Shown here one piece after another: positions 43,401-52,339 of a stretch of 64,000 bases of DNA. The DNA is from Naegleria lovaniensis (Eukaryota > Heterolobosea > Eutetramitea > Acrasida > Naegleriidae), in assembly GCF_003324165.1 (NCBI RefSeq), contig NW_025407851.1:186001-250000 (forward strand), given 5' to 3'. A program made the translations under genes and the position numbers. Within the stretch, counting starts at the first letter, position 1; every line of letters begins with the position of its first letter. The notes under the pieces are model-generated. The model was not told the origin of the DNA. It saw nothing but the letters and a program-made list of their open reading frames with translations, and made no database searches.

Positions 43401-46400
43401 GTTAAACCAATCACCAAGATTGACTTGAAGAACATCACTCAGAGTTTAATCAACATGCTCTGCGATCTTGGATTTGTTAACTTTGGTTCCCGACTTGCAG
43501 AGAAGTTTAACTCTGGAGACATTACATACGGCTCTCTTATCAAGGATAATTTATTGCAACAGTCAGATTCTGACTCCCTACCATCTGAAACCGTTAAAGT
43601 TAAATCTGACTCTGTCAATGACAAACCAGAGTCTGCAGAGTTTCAGTTGATGTTTAATAGTGCCATTATTGAAAGTGCCAGCAACATTGAAATTCCTCCT
43701 CCAGAAATACCCGAGACAGTGGTAATCGATTCAAAATCACACAAAGCTGTTAAAGGTCATCCCAAGAAGGAAAAATCATCCACACACAAGAAACAAGCCG
43801 AAGAAGAACCCGTTCAAGCTGCAGACGACACCAGTTCAGTTTCAAGCATTGCACAAAATTATGTCTTGCCATCTGCAAAGAGTCTTGGATTCACTCCAGA
43901 TCCTTGGCAAGAGCAAATGATTCTCTCTATTCTTCAAAACAAATCTATTTTAGTTAGTGCTCCAACAAGCTCAGGAAAGACATTCATTGCTTTCTTTGCC
44001 ATTGAGAAAGTTTTAAGAGAATCAGATGACGCAATAATTGTCTACTGTTGTCCTACAAAAGCACTCGTAAATCAAGCGTATGCTGAAGTGTACAGCAGAT
44101 TCCAAAAAGTATACAGTAACACCTCTCAATATGGAGTCTCCAGTATGCTAGGAATGTACACATCAGAAGAAAAGATCAATGTCACTACTTGTCAAGTATT
44201 AATTACAGTCCCTCAATCGCTCGAAAATCTTATGACCAGCGCTGAAAATCTTGAATGGAAGAGAAGAATGAGATACATTATTTTAGACGAAATTCACTGT
44301 ATCAATGAGTCATCATCTTCTGGCCAAGTCTGGGAACATGTATTGAGCTTATTGGAATGTCCATTTATTGCCCTCAGTGCATCCATTGGAAATCCAAAAG
44401 AGTTTGCAGGCTGGTTAAATGAAAACTATAACAAGGATATCGTTTCTCATGTTTCATTCTTGAACGAACAACAAAAGAGCGTAGAACTAGTGGTTCATGA
44501 CGAAAGACCACGCCCTCTTGAATTCTATAACTATGACACTGCAACTGACAAGTTAACAGAAATCCATCCTATGGCAACCTTGAATCCAAACTCGATTGAC
44601 ACTGTGCTCTTTTCTCACATGCAAAACTTTTCTCCGCTTCAATGTCTTACGTTGTACAAGATTGCTCTTTCGATTAAGCAATCATGGACAGAACAATCAC
44701 GCCCTGTACCCTCTTCTGTCACTGAATTTTTGACTCATTACAATCCTGATACCTTCTTTAACAACTTTGGTCTTATTAGACGTCAACAATTTGCGGCCTA
44801 TGGTAAATCTATGAAGGAAGGGCTTATTAACATGTCTAGTGAAGTTGAAAATCATGAATTTTTACTTGAAATTACTAGAACTTTGTTAAAGGATGTTAAG
44901 GCAAGCTTTGATAACATGGATGTTGAATACGAGTCCCAACTGCAATCCAAGGATGCCAAAGATTCTGATAACATCTCCGAGTCTGATGTAGTCTCTACGA
45001 CCTCAAGTAAGATCATATCGAAGCACAAGTTTGGTACTGACGGATGGCTAAAGGATAATATCATTCCACTTATTACACGCTTAGCAGAAGACAAATTACT
45101 TCCCTCAATATTCTTCAGCTTTGACAGACCAATGTGTGACTTCCTTGTGAGAAAAGTTGCAGCCCACTTGAGAACTGCACGTGCCAATTCGCAACTTGGA
45201 AATTATTTCCATCTCTACTCATCTGGTTTAGAGAAAGTGAGGTCTGAGAAGGAAATTCGTTACAGTTTACAGAGCTTGGAACAATTTGGATCATTAATTC
45301 CAATTGAACTTCGAGAAGCTCTTGAAGTTGGTGTGGCAGTGCATCACCACAGCTGCCCAAGCGAATATCTCACTGAAGTTGAAAGACTTTTCAGACTTAG
45401 ATGCTTACCGATAGTTATCTCGACTTCAACTCTTGCTCTTGGTATTCACATGCCATGTAAGACGGTTGTAATGGTTGGACATTCTATTTATTTAACAACT
45501 ACAATGTTCCAACAGTGCGCAGGAAGATCTGGACGAAGAGGTTATGACGTTAAGGGTAGAGTTGTTCTTTATGGTATTCCTCATGTCACTGCCAATAGAT
45601 TACTTTCTGGTGTAACTCCAAAAATTAAGGGTGCTATGGGTCTTCGGTCGACATTCTTGCTCAAGATGTTATCTCTCCTCAATAAGTCACAAAACGAGAA
45701 GGAAAAGTTGCAAATTGTCACAGATGATCTTTCTCGTTTAGTGAACAAGAAGATTTTCTATTTAGGCCAAATTTTAGCCAACTCTGAAAAACAAAACAAA
45801 TTCTGCATTAGATTTATGCTAGACTTTTTAAGAAGAAATCTCTATTTATCACAAGATGCCTCGTTGGGTGATTTTGCACAACTTAACATTAGTCTTTTCC
45901 ACAACGAACCTGCTAACTTCCTTTTCATTCATCTCTTGCAAACAGGAGCAATTGGGCAATATTTAGAGACTTGGAATGAAAAGCTTGAGCAAACAACACT
46001 CAGACCAGAAGAAAAGGTTGAAATGTTAGGTGAAAAATTGCTCATTCTTTTGAATATTCTCTTTGAACCCCGAAAGCTTTCACACTGGGATATTTCACCA
46101 TTCAAGTTGGAAAACTACTTTGGTACCACAAACTTTGAAGAAATTTCTTCAAAGAATTCAACAAAAACCAATCTTCCAGCAAATATTCTGTCACAATTTA
46201 AAGACTACAATCGAATTTTATTGAAAACGTACAGTACATTTGTAATTGCCTATTGTAAGAACTATGCCAAAGATGTTTTGGATAATTATTTACCACTTTC
46301 CGAAATGAAATTCCCAGAAGAATCTGAATATATTGAAAAATTGTATCAAACTTCAGAACTCTGTAAAGCATTGCATGACGGCAAGCTTCAATACTATGGA

Positions 46401-46949
46401 ACAAGCAGTTTCGCTGCATTGAGTGGTATTGATGATACCTTCACTCATATCAGTCAACTGGTGAGTTGTAAAAACCAAAATGTGATTTTGGACACCTCTT
46501 TATTGCCATACCTCGAAATTGTAGAAAGAATATCTCAAAATGCTAGCATTTCTCTAAGCTCCTTTGCTGTTGAGTTCTTAAGAAATGGACAAAAGAGACA
46601 GGTCACAACAGATTGTGATTTTCCAAATCTTTCTTTGTGTTTCAACTCTCTCAAGAATGTGGATAGAATATTGGGACAAGTGCTCTACAATATTTACCTT
46701 TTCATGAACATCAAGAATGGAGCTAACAATGACCTGTTCATGTCTACACTCACAAAAGTGCGAACAAGATTCCACGATAGAGTCACTGGAGGAAGAAAAA
46801 CGAGAAAGAAGGTCAAGCAACTCAAGACGATCAATGTAGAGATTGATGATAGAGACTTGATTAAAGGTAGTGGTGCCAAGCTTAAGAACGCCACAAAGCA
46901 CACCAAAAAGGACGCTGTCACAAAAGAAACAGGATCCTTAATGGAATAG
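40437..46949 (+). CDS. DDX60: DDX60-like Ski2-family DExH helicase
   Basis: A 2170-residue protein encoded without an intron. After a very acidic start, residues about 60-350 match the N-terminal region of DDX60 (VVVNGDQLL, LDWTNYGGQFLHLTYLVE, VVFFDDTSND). A long charged, partly disordered middle follows (about 560-1120). The helicase core has motif I SAPTSSGKTF (about 1175), Ia CCPTKALVNQ, II LDEIHCI (about 1282), III LSASIGN, then VISTSTLALGIHMP and QQCAGRSGRRGYD (about 1692). Motif II is DEIH. DDX60 in animals is an antiviral, RNA-exosome-linked helicase that promotes RIG-I signalling; that pathway is absent from protists, so RNA surveillance is the safer inference. The tail is Lys-rich. 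Confidence 0.88.
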   Translation: MTDEYDTSYREEEEEEEETTEQILESIAEEEEVEEDEELIQQSMLPSRKHQKISIETIEQIKQIVSFNQYDLIDAKGGLDLVVVNGDQLLTHFLRDSLGKTELNSSIFKLDWTNYGGQFLHLTYLVESFIKNLLDRDMRIDVVFFDDTSNDKCVKASFLLNLAHEIHKEKNIPFGYLACSFLLAKEVIIHHLSKVCERYVTSELFIVTRLNDTWYNSSSWENLLTKRKPSFIISTLALQPFGFSMDDLFCTDSVLIKHVTVAYDLCFYGNTVIGFCSAIRDAMTHSFKPKDAEIFLTKCFNEERFNEISTLFSECAIFDDAKNISEARNEISRLVEKETKGIQDEYFSKWITNACSRIELIVLALKDTLERQTLSVPNSLSLAKILTLSVLTQYVIPLKDRAQYLLENVSSPLMSFNQHVMRSIFIVLKQIPTYINLYDLIDFRLFTKVTTLLYSMGILQKLTNDRNDDEILAALLPTELQQMFKTICTCLNPQKASFSTDKHWWETAVKPLVAENPVTEGKPAHPECLLRQLLPIDNESLNKLFDDVDFILPHQSKEQSIAQVEAPKAIEQEQTDEDIEDWEKEDWLKEEPQEVVEQKEEIQENLTEDEARELRFEKSYPLREQEINYSVKKDLDQIPNDFSGPRTEWEKQKVQDAQKRLHHYSESIRSLSDKKVIETAKSAGVENTSPQIESKPSKPATKTSQKKEAAASASTSVSSATPSTKVRLMMIESNIKKREKEINEVASRYSEYIQKFSEFMNKSDELKELGPKLEPYENLIKLLLEGVFKDIRVIQNIQSTATDSSKKVASGSSDSYNAANLLQEQRMTCETVWIQLTLLRAQYMARKLLLDRQDLQNSLRRQNQPKKGVKFLSFGDEDSIPTDKKEKDEKKKSALKKDDTTATDGGSSSQIAQISNLSGGADLPLYLYWEPFEIANRIYEIVSQFVSDTYISDISVLTSPSQEKSEKASKPVKNKKPAKGDKKEKTEKVKPITKIDLKNITQSLINMLCDLGFVNFGSRLAEKFNSGDITYGSLIKDNLLQQSDSDSLPSETVKVKSDSVNDKPESAEFQLMFNSAIIESASNIEIPPPEIPETVVIDSKSHKAVKGHPKKEKSSTHKKQAEEEPVQAADDTSSVSSIAQNYVLPSAKSLGFTPDPWQEQMILSILQNKSILVSAPTSSGKTFIAFFAIEKVLRESDDAIIVYCCPTKALVNQAYAEVYSRFQKVYSNTSQYGVSSMLGMYTSEEKINVTTCQVLITVPQSLENLMTSAENLEWKRRMRYIILDEIHCINESSSSGQVWEHVLSLLECPFIALSASIGNPKEFAGWLNENYNKDIVSHVSFLNEQQKSVELVVHDERPRPLEFYNYDTATDKLTEIHPMATLNPNSIDTVLFSHMQNFSPLQCLTLYKIALSIKQSWTEQSRPVPSSVTEFLTHYNPDTFFNNFGLIRRQQFAAYGKSMKEGLINMSSEVENHEFLLEITRTLLKDVKASFDNMDVEYESQLQSKDAKDSDNISESDVVSTTSSKIISKHKFGTDGWLKDNIIPLITRLAEDKLLPSIFFSFDRPMCDFLVRKVAAHLRTARANSQLGNYFHLYSSGLEKVRSEKEIRYSLQSLEQFGSLIPIELREALEVGVAVHHHSCPSEYLTEVERLFRLRCLPIVISTSTLALGIHMPCKTVVMVGHSIYLTTTMFQQCAGRSGRRGYDVKGRVVLYGIPHVTANRLLSGVTPKIKGAMGLRSTFLLKMLSLLNKSQNEKEKLQIVTDDLSRLVNKKIFYLGQILANSEKQNKFCIRFMLDFLRRNLYLSQDASLGDFAQLNISLFHNEPANFLFIHLLQTGAIGQYLETWNEKLEQTTLRPEEKVEMLGEKLLILLNILFEPRKLSHWDISPFKLENYFGTTNFEEISSKNSTKTNLPANILSQFKDYNRILLKTYSTFVIAYCKNYAKDVLDNYLPLSEMKFPEESEYIEKLYQTSELCKALHDGKLQYYGTSSFAALSGIDDTFTHISQLVSCKNQNVILDTSLLPYLEIVERISQNASISLSSFAVEFLRNGQKRQVTTDCDFPNLSLCFNSLKNVDRILGQVLYNIYLFMNIKNGANNDLFMSTLTKVRTRFHDRVTGGRKTRKKVKQLKTINVEIDDRDLIKGSGAKLKNATKHTKKDAVTKETGSLME

Positions 46950-47005
46950 ATCTAAATGCATATTTAGCCGTAATATATTGTAATGCATATTTACATCTCT
47001 CAAGT

Positions 47006-49213
47006 TTATAAATAATTTGAAAAGTAAGTGTCTAGATCGTGAGCCAGTGTTTGAGTTGCTGTTTCAATGTTTTGGCCAGTTTTAGCACTGCACTCAAAGA
47101 ATTTTACAGCATCGACACGATCACAATCGTCAACCGAAGAGCTTGAATTTGCTGTGAGGCTGTTGTCGTCCAAACTCACTGAGGTATTACCAAACGGTTC
47201 GTTTTTGGTTGTCTTTAACTCTGTCATAAACTCTGAAGAGTTAGCTGCTATCTTGTCCAAGGATTGTTGGGCATTGTTATTGGTTGGAGAGGAAGAGTAA
47301 ATGGCGTTCAAGATACTCTTGTTCATTGCACGTGCAAACTCTAATCCTTGACTATAATCAACACTACGTTCACCATCCAAATCAGTCTTATTTCCTAACA
47401 ATACAATTTTGACATGAGGCAAATAACAATTCTTCAATAACTGAGGCAACACTTGAGTGTTCCACAACTGTTTCAATCTCTCAAAACTTGAAACTGAATT
47501 AATGGAATAAACACAAATGATAGCTTGAACGTCCTTCAAATAGGCATTAAAAAGAGCTTCCTCTGAATAACTATCAAATCCCATATCCCAAAATTGTAAT
47601 TGAATTTTGTGCTTGGTTGGATATACTATTCCGCCAGGAGGACTCGATGTCATGCTAATATGTGAATTGGGAGAAGCTGCAGCATTTTGATGTAGTGCCG
47701 TGTTGTCGATGAGTCTGGTCGTAAATTCCAATCCAACAGTTTTTCGTGTTAAATTTGAGAATGCATTTCCTTCAATTCTCGATAGACATGCACTCTTTCC
47801 AACCGATGAGTCACCCAAAAGTATGACCTTGAAGAGGAGCGTGGTATTGGAATCGACTTGGTTTTTGCTTGAACCTTTTGTTTTCACACGATTCACTTTT
47901 GGTAAATTATTTGGAATTGTAAACCACGAATTCGTTGCTGAGCTACCCTCAACACTTGATTTTTGAGGAGGATGCTTACGGGGATGCTTTCGAATGGATC
48001 CAGTTTGTTGTTGTTGAATTTTGTCCAATTTTTCTTCAGAATCCATTGAGGAAGACTCGTCGTCTGAAATTTCAATGTCTTCTCCCTCTTCTACCTCTTC
48101 GCTGTCTTCTTCTAATTGCACCAAAGGTAATTGTTGCTGCTTTTTATAATCCAATGCAGATTGTTTTGGCTTGGATGTGACAGGACCTGCTTTCTTTTCA
48201 GTAAAGCTTAATGTGGTAGTGATCGGTTTACTTTCTGCATTCTCTGTTTGATATTCAGAGAGAGTTCTACGAGATTTTCCTTGCTTTCTTTTGGCTTCCA
48301 TATGTTGTTGAATTTGTTGTTGTTGTAAACTTAGTGTCAATAGTGAAGGAGAAGGTGTTGGATATGGATGAGGAGGGTGATGATTAGAATGATGGGATGC
48401 CGATTGAGGATAACCGCTGGAAAGTGAAGCTGAAGCAGACTCAATCTTATTCCGAATAATGCTAGAGTATTTAACCACGGAAGAATAGGAAGCCGTGCTG
48501 TTAGAGTGAGGTATGTTCGCTGAAAGATGATAGTGAGGATGATGATGTATTGCTGTTGTTGTTGGATGATGATGGCTTGTGGTTTCATCAGCCGATGATT
48601 CATTTCCATCTTCATCGTCGTGATTGGTTGGCATGACATCTTCATAGTAATAGTAATTGGATCGAGGAGAATTCTGTGCAAATGATGAAGTAATATCTAA
48701 AACATGATGATGACCTGAGAGAGCAGTCTTTTCAGAGGTTGATTTCTTGAGTTGTTGCACCAAACTACTGCTACTACTCACGCTATCATTGTTCTTCTTA
48801 GATCGGCTCTTCTTTTTCTTCTTCTTTTTGTTTCGGGTTGAAGAGGATGAAGGGGAGTGTTGTCCTTCCATCATGCCATCTTCATCTTCGGCTTCTCCTT
48901 CTGAACAACTATGAACATGGGTGCGGAGGCTCGTGGTGATGAGAGAAGCCTTTTTATGCTTTCCATGTTGTGATGATGAAATGTTGGTACCACGAGATGA
49001 TGATGCTGCTGATGTTTTGGTATGAAGACTGATGGACTCGGGTAATGGATGAAAGGAAGAGGATGAATCATGGTGGTGGATTTGATGATGATCTTCATCT
49101 TCATTCTCCAATGTATTGATACTGTTTCCGTTTCGAGGAGAAAATGATTTTGCGTGGGATACATCATCGAGATGATGATCCTCGGATCTCATATCTGAAC
49201 AACATAATCCCAT
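47006..49213 (-). CDS. Divergent Ras/Rab-like GTPase with long N-terminal extension and N-terminal lipidation motif
   Basis: A 735-residue protein from an ATG at 49213. It begins MGLCCSDM: Gly2 is a candidate N-myristoylation site with Cys4/Cys5 for palmitoylation. About 450 residues of low-complexity sequence follow (poly-Ser, His, a KKKKKKSRSKK block, acidic runs). The GTPase domain begins KVILLGDSSVGKS (G1), with TVGLEFTT as switch I, WDMGFDSYSEE where WDTAGQE is expected (G3), LLGNKTDLDG (G4) and FFECSAKTG (G5). The switch II change loses the DxxG spacing and the catalytic Gln, so hydrolysis should be slow or absent. The C-terminus (DTYFSNYL) has no cysteine for prenylation. It also carries a poly-Asn/Ser insert before G5. 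It is probably a membrane-bound signalling adaptor. Confidence 0.82.
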   Translation of the reverse strand: MGLCCSDMRSEDHHLDDVSHAKSFSPRNGNSINTLENEDEDHHQIHHHDSSSSFHPLPESISLHTKTSAASSSRGTNISSSQHGKHKKASLITTSLRTHVHSCSEGEAEDEDGMMEGQHSPSSSSTRNKKKKKKKSRSKKNNDSVSSSSSLVQQLKKSTSEKTALSGHHHVLDITSSFAQNSPRSNYYYYEDVMPTNHDDEDGNESSADETTSHHHPTTTAIHHHPHYHLSANIPHSNSTASYSSVVKYSSIIRNKIESASASLSSGYPQSASHHSNHHPPHPYPTPSPSLLTLSLQQQQIQQHMEAKRKQGKSRRTLSEYQTENAESKPITTTLSFTEKKAGPVTSKPKQSALDYKKQQQLPLVQLEEDSEEVEEGEDIEISDDESSSMDSEEKLDKIQQQQTGSIRKHPRKHPPQKSSVEGSSATNSWFTIPNNLPKVNRVKTKGSSKNQVDSNTTLLFKVILLGDSSVGKSACLSRIEGNAFSNLTRKTVGLEFTTRLIDNTALHQNAAASPNSHISMTSSPPGGIVYPTKHKIQLQFWDMGFDSYSEEALFNAYLKDVQAIICVYSINSVSSFERLKQLWNTQVLPQLLKNCYLPHVKIVLLGNKTDLDGERSVDYSQGLEFARAMNKSILNAIYSSSPTNNNAQQSLDKIAANSSEFMTELKTTKNEPFGNTSVSLDDNSLTANSSSSVDDCDRVDAVKFFECSAKTGQNIETATQTLAHDLDTYFSNYL

Positions 49214-50017
49214 CTCTTTATGATGATATTGTTGTGGTGATGATCAATGAATGCAGCTGCTAATTATATCTAAATTTGACATAACTTCTTTGAACAAGAA
49301 GAAGATAAAGAGTACAATGAATTTCGGTGTGTACAAGAGTTGTGGTTGGGAATGACCAGTTGGAAATGTTGTGGAAATGGTGGTGTGGTTACAGAGCCAG
49401 CGATGGTGGCATTACCTTGTTGTTCCTTTTTTCGGAGTTGAAAAAGGAGTGACCCAATTCTTTTTTGAATATTATTGGCGAAGACAAATCAAAATGATAT
49501 CACAACACAATATTCACAACAACACTTTTCAACGATGAAAACTATCCAGTCAAAGTGCACTGAACCACGAAATTTCGCGAGTGTGGTGATGGTTTTTGGG
49601 AAATCTTGCAAGAGCTCGTGGAGAATTTGTTTTTGTTTTGAAGGACATTTATTTTGGATGCAAGGAACGCGAGAACGATGAAAATGCTCTTACGAGAGAG
49701 CGACCCTGTTCTTTGATGTTCGACGAGAACGAAATCTTGGAATTGATAGTGAAAAAGACAAGAACAGCTAATAAGGCAAGATGGTGCGAATACCAGTCTA
49801 GTTGGTATTTATTCTATTGCACTTTTGATTGTCCCTGTGCAATTCATGGAATCTTCTCGACTCAGTTTCCTCATTCGTTTGAGAAAAATTTCATCCGAAA
49901 AAATTCAAAGTCTGAGAATCGTCTTGGCACAATTGCATCAGCAAAAAACTTTGGATTAACATTCAATCATCATCGGATTATTTCAAAATTAAATTCTAAA
50001 CACAACAACACCAACAA
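49214..50017. other. Intergenic region, 804 bp, no supported gene
   Basis: It lies between the divergent GTPase (-) and Fe-S protein (+) starts. A 151-codon plus-strand frame (49596-50051) begins without ATG, has no recognisable features and runs into the next gene in another frame, so I do not accept it. The right half is AT-rich and likely contains the promoter and leader of the gene at 50018. Confidence 0.4.
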
Positions 50018-51073
50018 ATGGATTCGGGATATGTTACTGCTGGTTTCCTAGCAGGCACTACCTTACTTTTGGGATATTTACTCAAAAAATCATCATCGTC
50101 AAGTAAAGATGAATCATCATCGAAAACATTGACAAAGGAAGAAATTGAAGACATGTTAGCAAAAGCTAGCAAGGAAATCGAAGCAGGATTAACATTAAAT
50201 GCTTCCGATGAGAGAACTCAAAAGCTTAATGCTTTAAAACAACTTGTAAAATGTGTCTACGATCTCTACGATATTCATTATACTGAGAATTTACCAGTGA
50301 ACAAACAAATTGATTGTGAGTGTGCATACGGATTTAAACGTGATGAATTCAAGGATCCAGCTGAAAAGCTTGTCGGAAAGATCACAGCCCATAATTCTCT
50401 TTTATTGTTTCTAACCAGAGTTCGTGCCACAGAATGGGACTCAAATCCAGAAGAAACACAATTCCCAATGCTCTCTAAAGCAGCTGCTCTTTTAAAAAAG
50501 AAAAAAGTGAAAATTAGTATTGCAGAAGCATACGATGGAGAAAAGGTGGAGGGAAATACTTTTGTAATGTTTCCCGAGCAAGTGAAATTTACAAATGTCA
50601 AAGATGAAGTTGAATTGGACAAGCTTATCAACTTTGTTTTGACTGGTCAGGGATCTTCCGACGTTGACACCTCAAAGATTGAAAGAAATATCAACCAAAG
50701 TACTATTTTAATTTGCTGTCATCATCAAAGAGATCAACGATGTGGATACTGTGGTCCAAGATTGTACGAAGCATTCCGTGATTTTTGTATTAGACAACAA
50801 GTAGACATTGTTTTGAGAAGAGTGAATCATTTAGGAGGTCACAAGTATGCAGGAAACGTTGTGTGTATCTATCAAAACAAGAAAATGCAAAAACAACCAT
50901 GGTTCATCGATTGGTATGGATTTGTGGATTTGAGAGACGCAGAAAGATTAATGTATGCCCATTTCGATTTTGTTGACAATCCACAACCATCATACAGGGT
51001 TATTAAGGAGTTGTGGAAGGGAAGACCATCCATGAATAAGGAAATGTTTGAAAAGTTTTTAATGATGCAATAA
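50018..51073 (+). CDS. Apd1/AIM32-like thioredoxin-fold [2Fe-2S] protein (sucrase/ferredoxin-like)
   Basis: A 351-residue protein from an ATG (MDSGYVTAGFLAGTTLLLGY). A short N-terminal hydrophobic helix suggests a membrane anchor. The C-terminal half has the family hallmark ICCHHQRDQRCGYCGPRLY, then VNHLGGHKYAGNVV about 45 residues later, then WYGFVDLRDAERL. The first Cys pairs with RC in C-x8-C, and HLGGH gives H-x3-H, the ligand set described for the yeast Apd1 [2Fe-2S] cluster. Family members are linked to redox balance and mitochondrial thiol metabolism. A coiled, acidic stretch connects the anchor to the domain. The exact role in this organism is unknown. Confidence 0.86.
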   Translation: MDSGYVTAGFLAGTTLLLGYLLKKSSSSSKDESSSKTLTKEEIEDMLAKASKEIEAGLTLNASDERTQKLNALKQLVKCVYDLYDIHYTENLPVNKQIDCECAYGFKRDEFKDPAEKLVGKITAHNSLLLFLTRVRATEWDSNPEETQFPMLSKAAALLKKKKVKISIAEAYDGEKVEGNTFVMFPEQVKFTNVKDEVELDKLINFVLTGQGSSDVDTSKIERNINQSTILICCHHQRDQRCGYCGPRLYEAFRDFCIRQQVDIVLRRVNHLGGHKYAGNVVCIYQNKKMQKQPWFIDWYGFVDLRDAERLMYAHFDFVDNPQPSYRVIKELWKGRPSMNKEMFEKFLMMQ

Positions 51074-51242
51074 TCATTTTCTAACAAAATATGGTCGAAA
51101 TTAAAATTGCGTTATGGAAATCTTTACAAAAGAGTGACACGTTGCTTGAACTCGAGCATAACTTCAAATTTTCAACGATTAACAAATATCAAAATTTAAG
51201 CGGTTGATCGCACTCGAATCTCGTTCCAACAATTACAAAAAA

Positions 51243-52328
51243 ATGCAGCAAGCCAACTCATCAGATATTGAGCCAGAATGGTTGCGAAATTTGCAAACCA
51301 AAGAACCCGTTAAAATACATCGAAAGCATGAGTCAGAACAATCACAAATTATTCACGATTTGAAATTAGGTATCCGAATTGTTGTGATTTCAGACACCCA
51401 TGGCTTCCATCGACATTTAAAATTTCCAGACAAGGAAGAAAATAAGGAAATGATCTTGATTCATTGTGGAGATATGACCGATGGAACAGAGGAACAGATG
51501 AAAGAATTTAATGATTGGCTTGGAGAGATTAAACACAATTTTTCTAATATTGTAGTGATTTGTGGGTAAGGTCATTTAACAAGAATCATTTGGTTGAATC
51601 AACACTCTATTTGAACTTGTTAGGAATCATGAAACACACATTTCTAAATATTCGAAACATGGTTTGTGTTTACGATATTATTTGCAATGAATTTTGTGGA
51701 CTATCTATTTGATCAAAGAAATTCAAAATAAGTTTCTTACCAACTGTACATTTCTGCAAGATGATTGTTTTGAAATTGGAGGATTAAAAGCGTATGCATC
51801 TCCATGGTGTCCTAACATGTTTTCATGGTTGTGTGAAAAATTTGGAAAATATCTGAATCAACCAGAGCGAGTTCAGAGTTTGAAAAGCTACGATAACATG
51901 TATTATTTCAAAAACGAGAAGGATATCGAAGACATGTGGAACAATATTCCTAGTGATGTGGAAATTCTCATCACCCACACACCTCCAAAATTTATTCTGG
52001 ATTTGAATGAGTTTGGTTCTAACAGAGGATGTGAAAAATTACTTTGTAAATTGCCCACTCTGCCTAAATTGAAAATGCATTTGTGTAAGTGCTTGTGTAC
52101 GTTGGTATATCACTTTTGCTGATCACATGATATTGGACAGTTGGTCACATTCACCAAATTAATGGATATGAATTTATTGCAAGGAAGGAAGTGGAAAGGT
52201 TGGCTTTTGTTCAGTCATCTGATACGTTAGCATGTGATCAAGAAGAAATAACTCAGAAGGGTGATCATATTTTGTTTGTTAATGCTTCCAATTTTCACAT
52301 GTACCAACCCTTTTATTTTGATTTGTAA
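51243..52328 (+). CDS. Metallophosphoesterase, MPPED/UPF0046 type
   Basis: Four exons: 51243-51565, 51624-51661, 51719-52084 and 52141-52328 (915 nt, 304 residues). The second exon is only 38 nt and carries the GNHE motif across the first junction. The calcineurin-like metal motifs are all present in order: ISDTHGFH, HCGDMTDGT, GNHET, THTPP and FGHIHQI, followed by VNASNF near the end. This order with GSPW-like YASPWCPN marks the MPPED1/2 group, phosphodiesterases acting on cyclic nucleotides or similar compounds in vitro. Two introns use unusual signals (GTTTGT donor at 51662, CAAAG acceptor). Its stop lies 11 bp from the convergent aldolase stop. Confidence 0.9.
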
Positions 52329-52339
52329 ATTCAGTAAAG

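Noticed and set aside
49596-50051. 151-codon plus-strand frame
   Set aside because: It lacks an ATG start and runs into the Fe-S protein gene in another frame; composition is not protein-like.
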